Source: Ciona savignyi
Lineage: Eukaryota; Chordata; Ascidiacea; Phlebobranchia; Cionidae
Length of the DNA stretch: 64,000 nucleotides
Assembly (NCBI GenBank): GCA_000149265.1
Contig: CH003264.1
Location: forward strand, 1,094,314-1,158,313
Direction: 5' to 3'
In this document: positions 12,303 to 24,900 of the stretch, piece by piece
Layout: each line of letters opens with the position of its first letter
Position numbering within the stretch: position 1 is the first letter of the stretch
Made by a program: the position numbers and the translations under genes
Notes under the pieces: generated by a model
What the model was told of the DNA's origin: nothing
Seen by the model: the letters and a program-made list of their open reading frames with translations, nothing else
The model's database searches: none

Positions 12303-14193
12303 TTACATTACAATATATTTCATGCAGATAGGTAGACCACTCCATGTCGCTGACCAGTTCCACATGCCCACTGAAGTCACCGTCGAAGAAGAAGCTGGTA
12401 CGACTCGGAATCCAACATAGGGGTATGCTGGTGTACTTGCGGGATTGCCGGCCATCCAGCTTCCCGCATACCCGGGACGACCGTTCGTCTGAGTAACATT
12501 GCCAGTCTGCAAATATAATGCAACTAAGTATACACCTGTGTTTGAACTGTCGGCATTGAAACTCCTTATTTGTTGGTTTATTTCCATAATAATCGGTCTG
12601 TTGACTAAAGAATTTTGTGTAGAGACGACACTACATAGTTTTTAGTTCTTAAAAGCTAACGTAGTAGCGCACGTTCACTGTAATAAAACAAACAGCTTAC
12701 CGCCAGTGCGCAAACGTGTTTGCTTGCAGGATATCATGTTTGTTTGCAGGATAAAGGGTTGGAAATTTATCCTGCAAACAAACATGATTAAGAAACAATA
12801 TCCGAATGTTATTTTTAAATACTTACTAGTGCGTCATAGCGTGACCCAAGCCATACATCGACAGGGTGTAAAAAAACGTAGGTTTTCTTTACGTAATAGT
12901 ACACTTTGTCATACATTGGTTTGTCCTCAATTTCCGCTAACGTCCCATTTATATCGTTGCATAAGGTCTCTGCCCTTCCTGCGTTCATTCGCAGTCCTCC
13001 AGATGTGTACGGCAACCACACAATACGGTCTTCATAACCAACTCCGTTTCCTATTTCGAAGTACTTTGAAATGTCATACCTACCGATTAGCTTGGTGGGT
13101 TGTTGTGTCCCCTTTTATCCGAAGGTTTAAAGCTTCAAAACTGTTCTCTAGCTATAGTCGGTGGTGCAACGCACTGCAATAGCTCCGGTAAGTCGCAGGC
13201 AATCGTCAGATTATCAAAGCCAGTGTGTTAACGCCTGTTCATTAACACTCCTTGCGTTTTCTCATTTACGTGGATAAACATAAATATCCTATACCGTTCT
13301 ATCCTATCCTATTACAATCTATTGGTTGGTGCCTAGGCTTTCAGACGAAAAGTTGTGGTATCGAAACCATCCGCTCGTTCGTTAGTTGAGTAATCCAGAA
13401 GGGCACTTGGCGGATGTCACTCTAATCCACTAGATAAAGAGTAAAACAACAACAATAAGACCGTCTCGGCCTTTCGCAGAAATTTCAAAAGCTTCAAAAA
13501 CTGCACCATGAGTGCATTCTATCAGGTTATAAAGAGAGTTTACCGTGTGTAAACCATCCACCGCGATTGTTCCACACGATATCAATGACACATCCATCTA
13601 TTCATTGCGCAATAGAGTTGGAATATCAGCGACTGCAATTGTATATTATAAGAAAGGATATGCACTTACCCATGAACAGTACCCAGTCCACCATAATCAC
13701 TGCATCCCAACCTTGCGACTGGTCAGTTCTTTCCAGTTCAACTTGGAAGATATTCTGTCTAATCTCCAAAAGCTTAAGGCTAAATGTGAGCCCAGAGTTT
13801 GGATCATTAGATCTTGCCTTTGCATACACATGCATTGGCACAGAAGACAAGCACAACATGTAGGCGATGTCTACTTTTTTCTTCGGTGTTGGCGAATACG
13901 AATTAAATCCATAAATTCCTTTTTGAGATGTTGGTGGTTCTATTTTAAATTGTTGAAGTTAAAAGTTTTATTGTGTTTTTATTTCCCGGGAAAATCCCCG
14001 AAATCAACTTACAAATATCAAAAACAAATCATTATTTACTGTATTATTTACTTAAATTTCATATTCAACAAATGCAAAAAAAAGTATTTATTTTATATTT
14101 AGTAAAATGGCTTTATTTCTACTACTTACGTGCAAATCCAAGAGCGATAAAAAGAGCAAATATGTGCCAAAACGAAAGTATTTGAACACCCAT
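12303..14193 (-). CDS. secreted C-type-lectin-like protein with an unknown N-terminal module
   Basis: Five minus-strand exons, 14193-14130, 13918-13670, 13597-13544, 13050-12827 and 12506-12303, join in frame to 265 codons including the stop. Exon 1 encodes a signal peptide (MGVQILSFWHIFALFIALGF). Exons 2-3 encode about 100 residues (roughly 22-122) that I do not recognise, with WDAVIMVDWVLFMG and VIDIVWNNRGGWF as distinctive parts. Exons 4-5 resemble a C-type lectin domain: RAETLCNDINGTLAEIED (the classic A..C...G..LA.I helix region), DVWLGSR, SWMAGN, MWNWSATWSGLPICMKY. Only a reduced set of cysteines and no clear EPN/QPD sugar-binding triplet are visible, so calcium-dependent sugar binding is uncertain. 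Extracellular location is inferred. A plus-strand SINE (about 13083-13300) sits directly upstream of the exon 4 acceptor. Confidence 0.75.
12733..12788. repeat. perfect 23-bp inverted repeat with 10-base loop
   Basis: A 23-bp arm beginning ATCATGTTTGTTTGCAGG is followed after ten bases by its exact reverse complement. It lies in the last intron of the lectin gene. Just before it, a related phrase (GTTTGCTTGCAGGATA) is present as a partial tandem copy. Confidence 0.9.
13083..13300 (+). mobile_element. tRNA-derived SINE copy, diverged
   Basis: It matches the better copies at 33487, 40413 and 40858: a tRNA-like head (GGTGGGTTGTTGTGTCCCC then GCTAGCTATAGTCGG-like text), the block CACTGCAATAGCTCCGGTAA, and the tail ending GTGGATAAACATAAATATCC. 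It lies in an intron of the lectin gene. Confidence 0.65.
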
Positions 14194-15381
14194 CACACTA
14201 TTATGACTTAGATCAAAAGTACTAGTACTTTGTTTTGATCAAACCTTTTTTTCAGTGTGATTTATAAAGTTCTTGCTTAACAAAACATTTAAAGTTTATT
14301 TAACAACCAAGAAAAGTTATGCAATTCCCTCTCATAAATGTTTACAACCTGAATTAATATAAACGTTGAAATGTGATTAATGTACCCTCAATATACTATG
14401 TTACTTTAATACACCCTCAAAATACTATGTTACTGAATGTGACCTTTTTGGTAAATTGTAGCAAACGACTGATACCCTGTTGTGTATATGCGTATACGTA
14501 CGTAATTTCTGTCACTGTTTGATTATGCGGAAACAGGTATTAAGTGTTATTAAAAAAATGAATAAAAATGTATTATATATTCCTAGAAGTTAAAGAACAA
14601 ATTTACCAATTCTGCTGATTTCTTCGTCAACGAATTTTATAAGCCCAGAGCACATCAAATATAGATAAATACGCCAGTACTGCATATATGTGAATGACTC
14701 ATTTTAGAAAAGTGCAGCAATATGATTGACTTGTCACCAGGAATGTTTTTGTGGTAAATGTATTGGTGTCTTTATCTATTCGGCTATTTGACCGTACATA
14801 TTTGTATTACATTGGTACACGCATCTGGTATGTAATGATATGCTACTGCCACCTAACTGACAAATAAAAAACTACTCGGTAAAGCAAATAAAGTGTTATT
14901 AAAAATATCAGCACATAAAAGTTAAATGCAGCCTTACTGTATAATGCGCAGTAATAAAAACAAACTTTTTTAGGTGAAAAATGTTTGAAATTTAAAATAA
15001 CACAGTTAAGATAGAGTGTCCGGTAATTGTTATTATTTAATCATGACATAGCACCTACAATGGATGGATTACAAAATATCTCGAACCTTAAATTTAAATT
15101 CACTTTCCATTACTCGGTGCAGTTTCCGGTGACGCTTTAATATGGCGTATATTCTGCAAATAAGCCGTTAAGGTAACAAATAGAAATAAATTCAATAAAA
15201 ATATAAAGAAAGTGAAGAAGTGCACAATGAACGGTTGTAGTAAACCGTGGTGCCTGATACCCAACCCGCTTAAAAAAAGAAAGAAAATCGCACTAGTGTC
15301 AGTAGAAGTTATATTTCTCTGCAAATTTGAAGAAAAAAAGACACATAGAGATGTTGAATTCCTAATTTCCAAAACGCGAAT
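14194..15381. other. spacer upstream of the lectin gene
   Basis: AT-rich, with a short direct repeat (two copies of a phrase like ACCCTCAATATACTATGTTACT near 14383 and 14413). The 3' UTR of the coiled-coil gene should occupy the right end. A hydrophobic open frame at 15372-15100 on the minus strand follows that gene's stop, but I could not tie it to any exon. Confidence 0.4.
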
Positions 15382-17323
15382 TTAATAGCAACCTTTTAAG
15401 CTCAACCAGTCGGCTGGTTGGCCCAGAGTATGTTTGCTGCATAGGATCGGGTCTTGGTTTAATCTCTGCGCCTCGGCGGCTAGGAAGTTAAGGAATTCAT
15501 CCGTCGAGCTGTCGTCCGCGCAAGTCGACCACATGATCTCCCTGAACTCCTGCATCGAGAATGATGTCACGTTGATTTGGTTCCCGCGGAATTGTATGTG
15601 TTTGCGCGACCGCTTGGTGGAGCGCTTGTTCCGCTGGCGCCGATCTTTCGTCGTGGGTGCCGGGGCGGCGCTGGAGTCCGACGAACAACCAGGGGTCCCA
15701 GCGTCGGAATTGTTCTCCTCCGTCGTAACGCTACTGGAGGTGGGGGACAGTGAGCGAGGGGATATGGCGTTTAGAATGGGGTTTAACGCGTTTGAAGATA
15801 ATGGCACTGGGGACGGGAAAGTACAGTTGGGTATCGTGTCACTAACAATGACCGTCGACGTTTTGTTCTTTGTTGCAATTATCGAATTGTCCGTCGCGAA
15901 AGTCTGACCCGACGGCGTTTCATTGATAAAGTTTTGATTTGTGGACACATTTAAATATGGTTGGATGCGTTCGGTCTTGGAAGTTGGGTTGGGCAGCTGA
16001 GTTTTGTTTACATCTACCACCATGTATTGAAAACTTGAGTTTACTACGTTTGTTGTTGGTGTATCGACAACTTCTTCTTTTTCTGTGGTCTTGGAATAGA
16101 TATTCTTGCCAGTCGAGATGCCCTTGTCCGGTTCTTTTGTTATTCTATAATCCGATGCGCCGTGACCCGACGCATGTGTAAACGGATGACTATCGGACTT
16201 TCCGTGCGTTGTTGCGTCATAATCGTTGTCACGTGCTTCACAGTTAGTATTTTCCTCCTCACAGATAGGATAGAGGATTTGACACGGTTTCCTGGAGCTC
16301 TTAGTGTTGGCATGGTATCGATTGTTGCGCGTGTACGAATGTGGTCGATGTGTATTCGACCGTGGGCTTGCGGCAGCAGGCATGCTTCTGTGCATGCTGT
16401 ATTGTTCTGCTGTTTCAGCCGACGCAACTGCTGGTCTTGCATAACTCCCCTGGGTACTGGCATTCCAGTTCCGATCGGAATGCTTGTATTGATCAATCTG
16501 TGACTCAAGTTGTCCTAACCGGCCACTCAACTCCCAAACATAGCGATCTAAACGCGATATTTCCTTTCCTTGGTAAAATATCTCGCGCTCTCGTGTTATA
16601 AGCAGTTTCTCCGATTGCATAAGTCGGTTTCGGCAAATTGCTAGTTCGTTGTCCATCGTCATCCGAGCAGATTCCAATTCCCGAACACGAGCGTTCAGTT
16701 CCTTGTTGAGTTCGATTTTTTCCGCTAGTTTCTTATCTCGTCGAGTAAGCGCTTTGGCGAACGCGCGAAGTTGGCCGGTCAAAGTCGAATACATTTTGCT
16801 CTTGTATTCGACTTTCGCCTTGATTCGGTCAAGCGTTGATGAGGCTGATACTGTGACCTGCGTCATTTCGGCAACCCTATGTGAATTTTTCTCTCCGATT
16901 GTCGTTTTCGACACATCTGTAAACGGTACAGGGCAATAAAGTATACAGTAATCATAACAGACCTACTCATACACACATGCTGCATTAAAACAGCTATTAC
17001 AGTGGGGACTAATTGTTTAACGTTATACACTTTTTAACTGCTTAGGTCATAAACTTACATCATAATTACGTCTTAGGTCATACAAATTTGATGTCAAATA
17101 AAATAAGGTTGTTTTCTCGAGCTAATAGCAACTGACCTGATACCAAAGATTTTTTCGAAATCGACTTTTGACGTCCAAGCTCACTTTTTAACGCTTGAAC
17201 TTCGTTCAGTGCTGAACCAAGCGCTTGTCGATAACTTCTCATATATTCAGTCTGTTCCTTCATATCAGCAACTTGTTTGGCTATCGTTAGCTTTCCTGTT
17301 GTGCTGGTCCCTTGTCGAAGCAT
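15382..17323 (-). CDS. coiled-coil protein of unknown function
   Basis: Two minus-strand exons, 17323-17137 and 16916-15382, join CAG/GTCAGT to TTTACAG/AT in phase 1 and give 574 codons including the stop. Residues about 1-215 are heptad-rich (KQVADMKEQ, ALNEVQALKSELGRQ, KLAEKIELNKELNARVREL, SRLDRYVWELSGRLGQLESQ), predicting a long coiled coil. Residues about 215-480 are low-complexity, rich in Ser, Thr, Asn and His. A basic stretch follows (KDRRQRNKRSTKRSRKH), then a possibly folded C-terminal tail with SMQEFREIMW and DEFLNFLAAEAQRL. The layout (N-terminal coiled coil, disordered middle, basic C-terminal part) resembles scaffold or centrosome/kinetochore proteins in general, but no family signature is seen and I assign no function. 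Confidence 0.7.
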
Positions 17324-18903
17324 GTTTAAAACAAACAAACAGACCAGACCGTGTACACAAACAAGGGACAAAAATAACCTAACATAAACATTTAAACTAG
17401 ATAACCTGAAACAGAACGCGATATAGTGAACAAACCGTTATTTAATTCACAAACCATATTACCCTTGGGCTTCTTTACAATCCTTAAAATATTGATTTGA
17501 AATAAAAAGGCAAATGTTACAGATGGTCAGCTGCTTGTTTCTCACGTATTTAAAAGGTGTACTAAGCATGGGCGAATCGCAGTTTATTTAGTGACACGCC
17601 CACTCCAATTTAAAACAACAACTCATGCTCACACCTTAGTTTTGTAGTTGCTAATCAGGCACTGCTTTTACCTACAACCTGTGTGTTAATAAGTTGAACT
17701 GGCTGAAGATGCATTATGCTATGCAGTCAACAAGTCATCGAAATAACCAGCAATATGGCAATGCACACACAACCCAAGAGCTGTACTCAATTTAATAAGC
17801 CATTGACTTCCGCTATCACACAGTTCGCCAACTCAGCTATTGTTACGAACTGTGGACCGAGAATAACAAAGATAGGGTTGCAGTCCACTGGTTCGCTGTA
17901 ACTGTTTTACAACTGCGATTTTTTGCTTGTTTGAAACTTCTCTCGTTATATTTGCTACACATTTTAAATCAATAATTTTGTTATATTGTCTCCGTATACC
18001 TACTAACAACAACTGCAGAAGGTACGTATATATCCCACAAAAGGTACATATCTAACTACAGCTACATAAGTCTCCGTATTCTACACTGATCTCTTCGACA
18101 CCAGAGTTTAACTCAGAACAATTACGATCGACTTGTACGCCTTGAGGACATCCATATTTAAACATGACTCACAAAACCCATGATTTCAATAAGATGACGT
18201 AGACGTTTACAGCTGTACCAGCAGTCTTCGATTAAGAGCGAATGTTATACGTACTCAAATGAACTTCTATTTTTATTAAACTTTACCTTGAAAAAATATA
18301 TTATTCACATTCTATAGACCTTTCAAAAGTTAACAACATTTAGAGTGTGTACAGTAATACAATTGGTTAAGCATTACCTTAGGAGCATTCATTTCTATTT
18401 AGTTAAATATTAACCATTATGTCTACCTGTACTGAATTTTTAGTCAGGTCTGTATATAATGGAAATGTATACATAGACACCCTTAAATGCGTCTTTTTCC
18501 TTTAACAAGTTGAAATGACAATATACTAAATGTTTTATTTAAATCTATTTGAGTTATAGCATAACATCATAAAAATAAATAAGTTTAGATTTAATAAACA
18601 AGAATGTTGGCAAAAAGTGGTTAAAAACAATTTAAAAACATGTAGCATATGTTATTTAACTTCGATTTGTTAGCATGGGTGGTAGGAATTTGGGTTACAA
18701 TTTTTTTAAATTTGTCAAAAGACTGAAGAAAAAAGAACAGTGAAAAATCATATTGCACTATGAATTTAACAATTTGATGTAACAAAAAAGGATACCCTAC
18801 TGATAAGCATATATAAAAGCACCCTACCAAATATCATTATACTAAAGAAAATGTACAATTATTAAATCTGAATTGATTGGAACTGGACTGTCTTATCAGT
18901 TTG
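17324..18903. other. AT-rich spacer, no gene seen
   Basis: It lies between the 5' end of the coiled-coil gene and the 3' end of CLEC16A. The only open frames are short and without family resemblance. Confidence 0.4.
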
Positions 18904-21900
18904 TTACGGAGCTATTGGTTCAGTAGGTGTGGGTAGGTCATCGGTAGCAACCACCGTATCTGTTGTTTCACTTCTTGTCGGACCTTTTATTACCACACTT
19001 TCATCTACAATAACAATGCTTTAAGTAAAAATTATGAAAAATGTTAGATACGATGAGAATAGGATATAATATTTTTATGTTTATTCAATGAATGTGAAAA
19101 CCCAGTCGTCAGATGACCTCCCGCCCATCGTTTCGTAACCGGAGCTATTGCAGTGTGTTGTCTTTTTAAATTTAATAAAAAAAATGTTGTGTCAAATATG
19201 ACATAAAATTAGCATTTGTACTAAAACTTTTCAAATATAGTAATAAATTCAGTATTAAGTATCGACAAGTTCCATCATACTGAGATGGTCCATACATGGC
19301 TCATCTGTGGGTCAATTCTTGTATTATAGGTATTAATATGTAAGTAAGGTTATACAGATCAAACAGACTGCACAGATGCCAGGTAGTTTAGCTCACCATC
19401 GCAAGCTTCATCGACATCCAGTGGTGGAGCTGGTATCGAGTCCATTGACAGTGCATCAAGCGAAACGGCATCGAGTGAAACAACATCCTGCGCAACTTCT
19501 GTGTCCTCAGACTCCTCTTCATCTCCTCCGTATCCGACGTGGACTCCACATTGCTCCTGTGGAAGCTCACTGGAGCTGATGACCAAGCTTCCGACTCTTC
19601 GATGACCTCGTTTCGGAGATGATGGATCATCCATTGCGCTGACAGGATTATTATTCTTGGATGATGATGGGAAGTCTTTCACCAATTCAGGGCAGGAGGT
19701 GTTTCCTGGGGTGCGGGGGGAAATAGGTAACCCCAAGCTACCCACTCTGAGGGTGGATTTGGAATCGGTGACCCGACTAGCAGCGTGACCGGGGCGTTTA
19801 AGCAGTGGATGGACTCGAGCAGTCGGGGTGCGTGACAAGTCCCGCTGCGATGACCCGATACCCAACTTTAGGGAATCCCCCCGCAAAACTTGGGGTTCGG
19901 CAAATGCTCGGAATTGATTTCTTGGTTTCTGGTAACCTGGAACATTTATTTAAAAATGAAATACCTAAATAAAGTATGCACAACCATATAACATAGTGCT
20001 GGAGTATAATAGTTTTAAATAATGTGAAGATTCAAGATTAGAATAAGAAACAATACAGCCTTGAAGTATGCTGGAACTAACACAGACTTTCCATTGTATC
20101 TTCAATCATTATCACTGTGCAATCAATGTGTGTGTAAACAATGCTATTTTCAACCTACATCAGGGGATGTATTGTTTATTATTCGAATAATTTATTTCAT
20201 TAATTTAATGTGATTTTTTTTAAATCTTAAAAAAAAAAATTGATAAACACAAGTTGCAACAAAACGAACCGGAATTCATGAGAAAGCTGGAGGAAAACGG
20301 GTCCTCGTGTTGAGAAACACCAAGCAAGACAGCGATTCTTCCGGTCTTCAAATGACGAGCTCTCATTCTGCCCTTGGTGAGCCTCTGCTTGGCTGCCATG
20401 CACCTGGAATATTTCAACCTTAATTTTGGGCAAGTTCGTTGTTTGAATTATCTCATTAAGGTATGTATCAAATAAAATATTTTTTTTAAATCAAGCTTAG
20501 GATATCAGTATTAATTTTTGTCCCCTGCTATCAAAACTATGTTTTACAAGGGTGGGAAATTTTTTTAGTCTTGTGTATGTATGTTATACTTATCACTGTG
20601 CCAAAAAACAGACTTGCTGAAAAGTAATTTTTAATTTAATCATACCCCACAAATTGTTTCATAGAAATACAATAATACAGATACCAGTGCTCACCGGATA
20701 TGATCATCAAATATGAAGTTGGCAGCAAGGATTGGAACTCGTCGAAGTCCTGATGGTTTATGGATGATGACGTGAAGTGTCCTGCTGTCATCCGTGTCAC
20801 TTGACACCTCCACGTCCTGCGAGAAACAATTCAATGATCTTAAAAACAACCCAAAGCGGTTAAAAAAAATTATTAATATATTTGTAATTTAAACTTTTAT
20901 ATTTCTTATCGTTTTCTTTGTCTTTATTTTCAAAATAATTATCTTAAACACCGCTTTGCCTTGCTATAACCTTAATGGACATGAAACAGATGATGCTTAT
21001 TTAAGTGAGTTTGGTATTGGGGATTTTCTGAAAAACGGCTGGAGATGGCTTAAAAATGACCAAAACTTTTCCTTGTCTTGAACTTTTAAGGTGTTACTTT
21101 TCGGCTAAAAATGTAGCTCGAATGATTTTTTATCAATGAGAAAAAATACTTAATTAAAATAAAACAGTCCAGTATATCCCATCGGGACATGGCAGATTTA
21201 AAACCTTGTACAGCACTATTGATCAAATACAAACCTGTAGGAATCCGGCAAACTTAACCACCGANNNNNNNNNNNNNNNNNNNNNNNNNNNNNNNNNNNN
21301 NNNNNNNNNNNNNNNNNNNNNNNNNNNNNNNNNNNNNNNNNNNNNNNNNNNNNNNNNNNNNNNNNNNNNNNNNNNNNNNNNNNNNNAACTCAACCTTCTG
21401 AATACACAAAATATACACAAAGTACAAAACACACAGCAGTAGCTTAGTAATTTATCTCTACCCTGTGAGCACATGGTAAATTGATAAATGCTATGTTTTA
21501 ATGCGCAATGTTGTTCCCCAGGTGCTGATAGAGATGTCGTTATCCAAATCGGTTTAAATTCGAGAATCAATAATTTAAAACAACTCCAGGATGTTTGTAT
21601 TGAAATAGCAAGCCAAAACATTCTTCTTGCTTATTTACCACAGCAAAATGATAGTTTTCAGTCATGATCAACATTCCATTAAATGAAAAACAAATCTGCT
21701 TGATTTTTAATCATTTTGCATCAAAATGACATTAAGATCATATGTCTCACTCCAAGCACCAAATTTTAAGTTGGTAAAATCTAAAATCAGTTCCATTTAC
21801 TGGATAAATCAAATTCGAAATATTATTTTAGAATGGAGTTTCCAACATTTGGTAAGAGTAACCAGATTTTCTCATCCTGTGAAATAAAACAACAATGTGT

Positions 21901-24900
21901 GCTCTGTTGTCTGCATGTTCAACCATAAAATGGTCTCATTTTTTCAGTTAGAAATATTGAACCAAAAAAGCACACCAGCTTACTTAGATCAAGTTTATCG
22001 TTGGTTTGTATGCAATCTTGTTCTCTGGTGAGTGGTAGTTGAGTTTCACTTTCTTTGCACAGAAAGAGTGAGAGATCGCGAAGTGTGAAGAATATCCCGA
22101 TCAACTTTGGAAAATGAGGTTTGATTCGGTTTGTGTGAGAGGATGCTCATGCTTATTTCCGGCATATGTCAGTTTAAATCATTATAATCAAGTAATTTAA
22201 ACCAAATTTTAGTCCACATTAGGGGACCCCCTCTAGACTGAGTTATTTTCTTTAAATATTAATTTTATTTTTGAAAACTTTCCACCTTTATATTATTTTT
22301 TTTAAATATTAATTGTATAATGCGAAATCTCTCACCTCATTTTTTTATAACTATTAATTTTAAAATTGAATATCACCGCTTCTACCTTATTTTGTTTAAA
22401 TATTAATATTATATTTTGCAATTGTCAAACTTTTATCACTCCTTTTGTGTTATTCTTAAAATAATAAATAACTTATTGCGTAATCTTCCCACCTGTCGAG
22501 CTTGCTCACTTTGTCCACACGGCAACCGCTTTGAGAACTCAATCCCGGTAAGAGGGGTCACGGTGGGTGGCAACAGCAGCGACGAATCCATCATCAGATA
22601 CTCCACGTTAAGTGGTTTGTTCTGTGGTGGAGTGGGGTAGGTGTCAAATACGTTATCTTGTTGTAAAAACGCCAATACCAGCTAATGCATGAAGTATGTT
22701 GGGATTAGAGTATATTACCTGCAAAGTTCTGTATTCGTCTTCAAAAATATCCAGAAACATTTCCTCCTCCTAGAATTAAATGTTACATGGTTAAGTGGAT
22801 GATTAAGTTTATACGTAATGATATTGGGAGGAGAATGTAGGGTTATTAAAACGTTATTTGAAATAACACTGTGCCATAGTTGGGTTGCTGGGAATTAATA
22901 CATCCCATATGCATTGCATAAAATACATTGTATTGAATTGGATTTAGCCTTAAGTTAGCTTTTTAAATCAAATCGATTTTCTATATTAAATTAAGTTGCA
23001 TTTCAGATTGTTTGAAAACAAAATTTGGTTAAATTGCTTTGATTTTATTTCAGTTTAAGTACTGTGATTTATTTCACTGTACACCAATTTGCTTTGCCCA
23101 AGAAAAAAGAAACAATGAATATTACCTTCAGATATTTTTGAAGATTTTGCATCGCCTCTGCTCTACATCTCTGTAATGTGTATTAAAAATTTTAATCACA
23201 AGATTGATTGCGGTTTATATGCAATAAAAACATGTAATTTATGTACAAAAATAAACAGACAATTTGCATGCAAATATATTTGTATAACCACAATACCAGT
23301 ATGCAAAAATGCATTAAAACAAAATCGAAAATATATTCACTTCAATTGAAGAAAGGTGTTCTTCCAATAAAACGCAGTCTGTGTCTCGAACACCGACTTT
23401 CTTAAGCAGAATGGATGTTAATCTTAATGTGGCTAGCCGTACTTTGCTTTCTGTGGATATTAAAGAGAAATTTTATTGGGTACTATAGGTAACAGTAATA
23501 GGTTATAACAAAATTATTAGACTGCTGTGCAGAATTTTCATAACAAAAGTAACAAATTAATTACATTAACTCTGTTTATACATTTTTTTTATTTTTAGTC
23601 CTATTTTGGCTAATCTTCAGTAAATTTATAAATTTAATTGACGTTTTCCTGCCACACTTAATAAACTATGTAAGCAAGTTGTAACAAACATCTAATTAAT
23701 CAAAGAATATTTGATTGATTACCTGACATCACGGATTTGCTGATGATTCTCAGAAGTCGTTCAATCAACCAATGGCAATAAGATTCACTGCCTTCTTCCT
23801 TGCCAACTAATCCAAGCTCAACTATCTTCTTTAAAGCTGTGCTTATCCCTGTGAATCGGGATAAGCTCATTTAATGTGTTTTGAGCACTGTTTGCTTTAT
23901 TCAACAGTGTGCATTATTTTGGTGTTACTCTTTATTGCAGGCGAACAATTAATATGGCTGGCATAAGAGTACATGATTTGGTGTACCAAGGAAATTATTT
24001 ACTGAACCTTTGAAATTAAAAAAATTGCCAATTTTCACTTGAAAACCCATCAACAGTTATTGCACAAAATCAATAATCTCTTATCCGGTAAAAATTGAGT
24101 ATTTTTGATAAAAATCATTGAATATTAATTAATAAACAAAGAGTTTTTCATTTGAAAGGTAATTAAAACGTAATTATGATTAAGTAACACATGACGATTG
24201 CACGAAGGAAAAAATCAGTAAACACAATATTTGGTATGCATTTATGGCAATTAATCCATTCATATTTAACTACAAGATAGTAGAATTTTCTGCAACGGTG
24301 AAACAAATTGCCATGTTTTCTCTGATAATTACCTGTTCCTGCATTTACGAAGCATGGAAAAATTACAATGATTAGACTTTAGAGGTAAATGTGGTAAGAT
24401 GAAATAAACAAAAAATAAAATAATGGTGCATACAAATACAATTTTAGTAAGTTCAACTTCTATAATTAAAAAACAAACATGTCAGTTAATTACCAAATAC
24501 GCTTTTTAGGAATTCTAGTTGACACACTACACCATAGAATACAAACAAATCTGTAAGTTACTATTCCATGATTATACTTTATTTTCGAACAATTTTCTAT
24601 AAGATGAGACAAACAAAACAAACCTTTATTGTGGAGTATAGCGTACAAGAAACAGAGAGCAAAAAGCGCACTGTAATCACTTCCTGTGCAATTAAGCGCG
24701 CTGTAGATTGTATCGAGGAATGGCCTGAGAAGTTGAAATATTAAGTTAAGCTCAACATATAGGGGAAATTAATTGTTTTGTGGCAGCACTGTATGGTCAC
24801 CTGTCTGCAGGAGTATTCGTAATCTTTGGACTTGATTCTACAGATGAACTGGAAGCATCTGCATTGTTCTTGCCTGGGAAAACATAACAAAAATACTGGA

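Noticed and set aside
12706-13182. 158-codon plus-strand frame
   Set aside because: Antisense of the lectin exon 13050-12827 plus SINE sequence; no family resemblance.
13545-14102. 185-codon plus-strand frame
   Set aside because: Antisense of lectin exons 2-3 and AT-rich intron.
15100-15372. 90-codon hydrophobic minus-strand frame
   Set aside because: It lies after the stop of the coiled-coil gene with no ATG-supported start or splice partner; most likely 3' UTR.
15434-16503. several plus-strand frames of 80-157 codons
   Set aside because: Antisense shadows of the coiled-coil gene's long second exon.
24331-24336. six-base exon between splice-like sites in CLEC16A
   Set aside because: The flanking exons (24724-24624 and 23836-23723) already join in phase and match the family without it.
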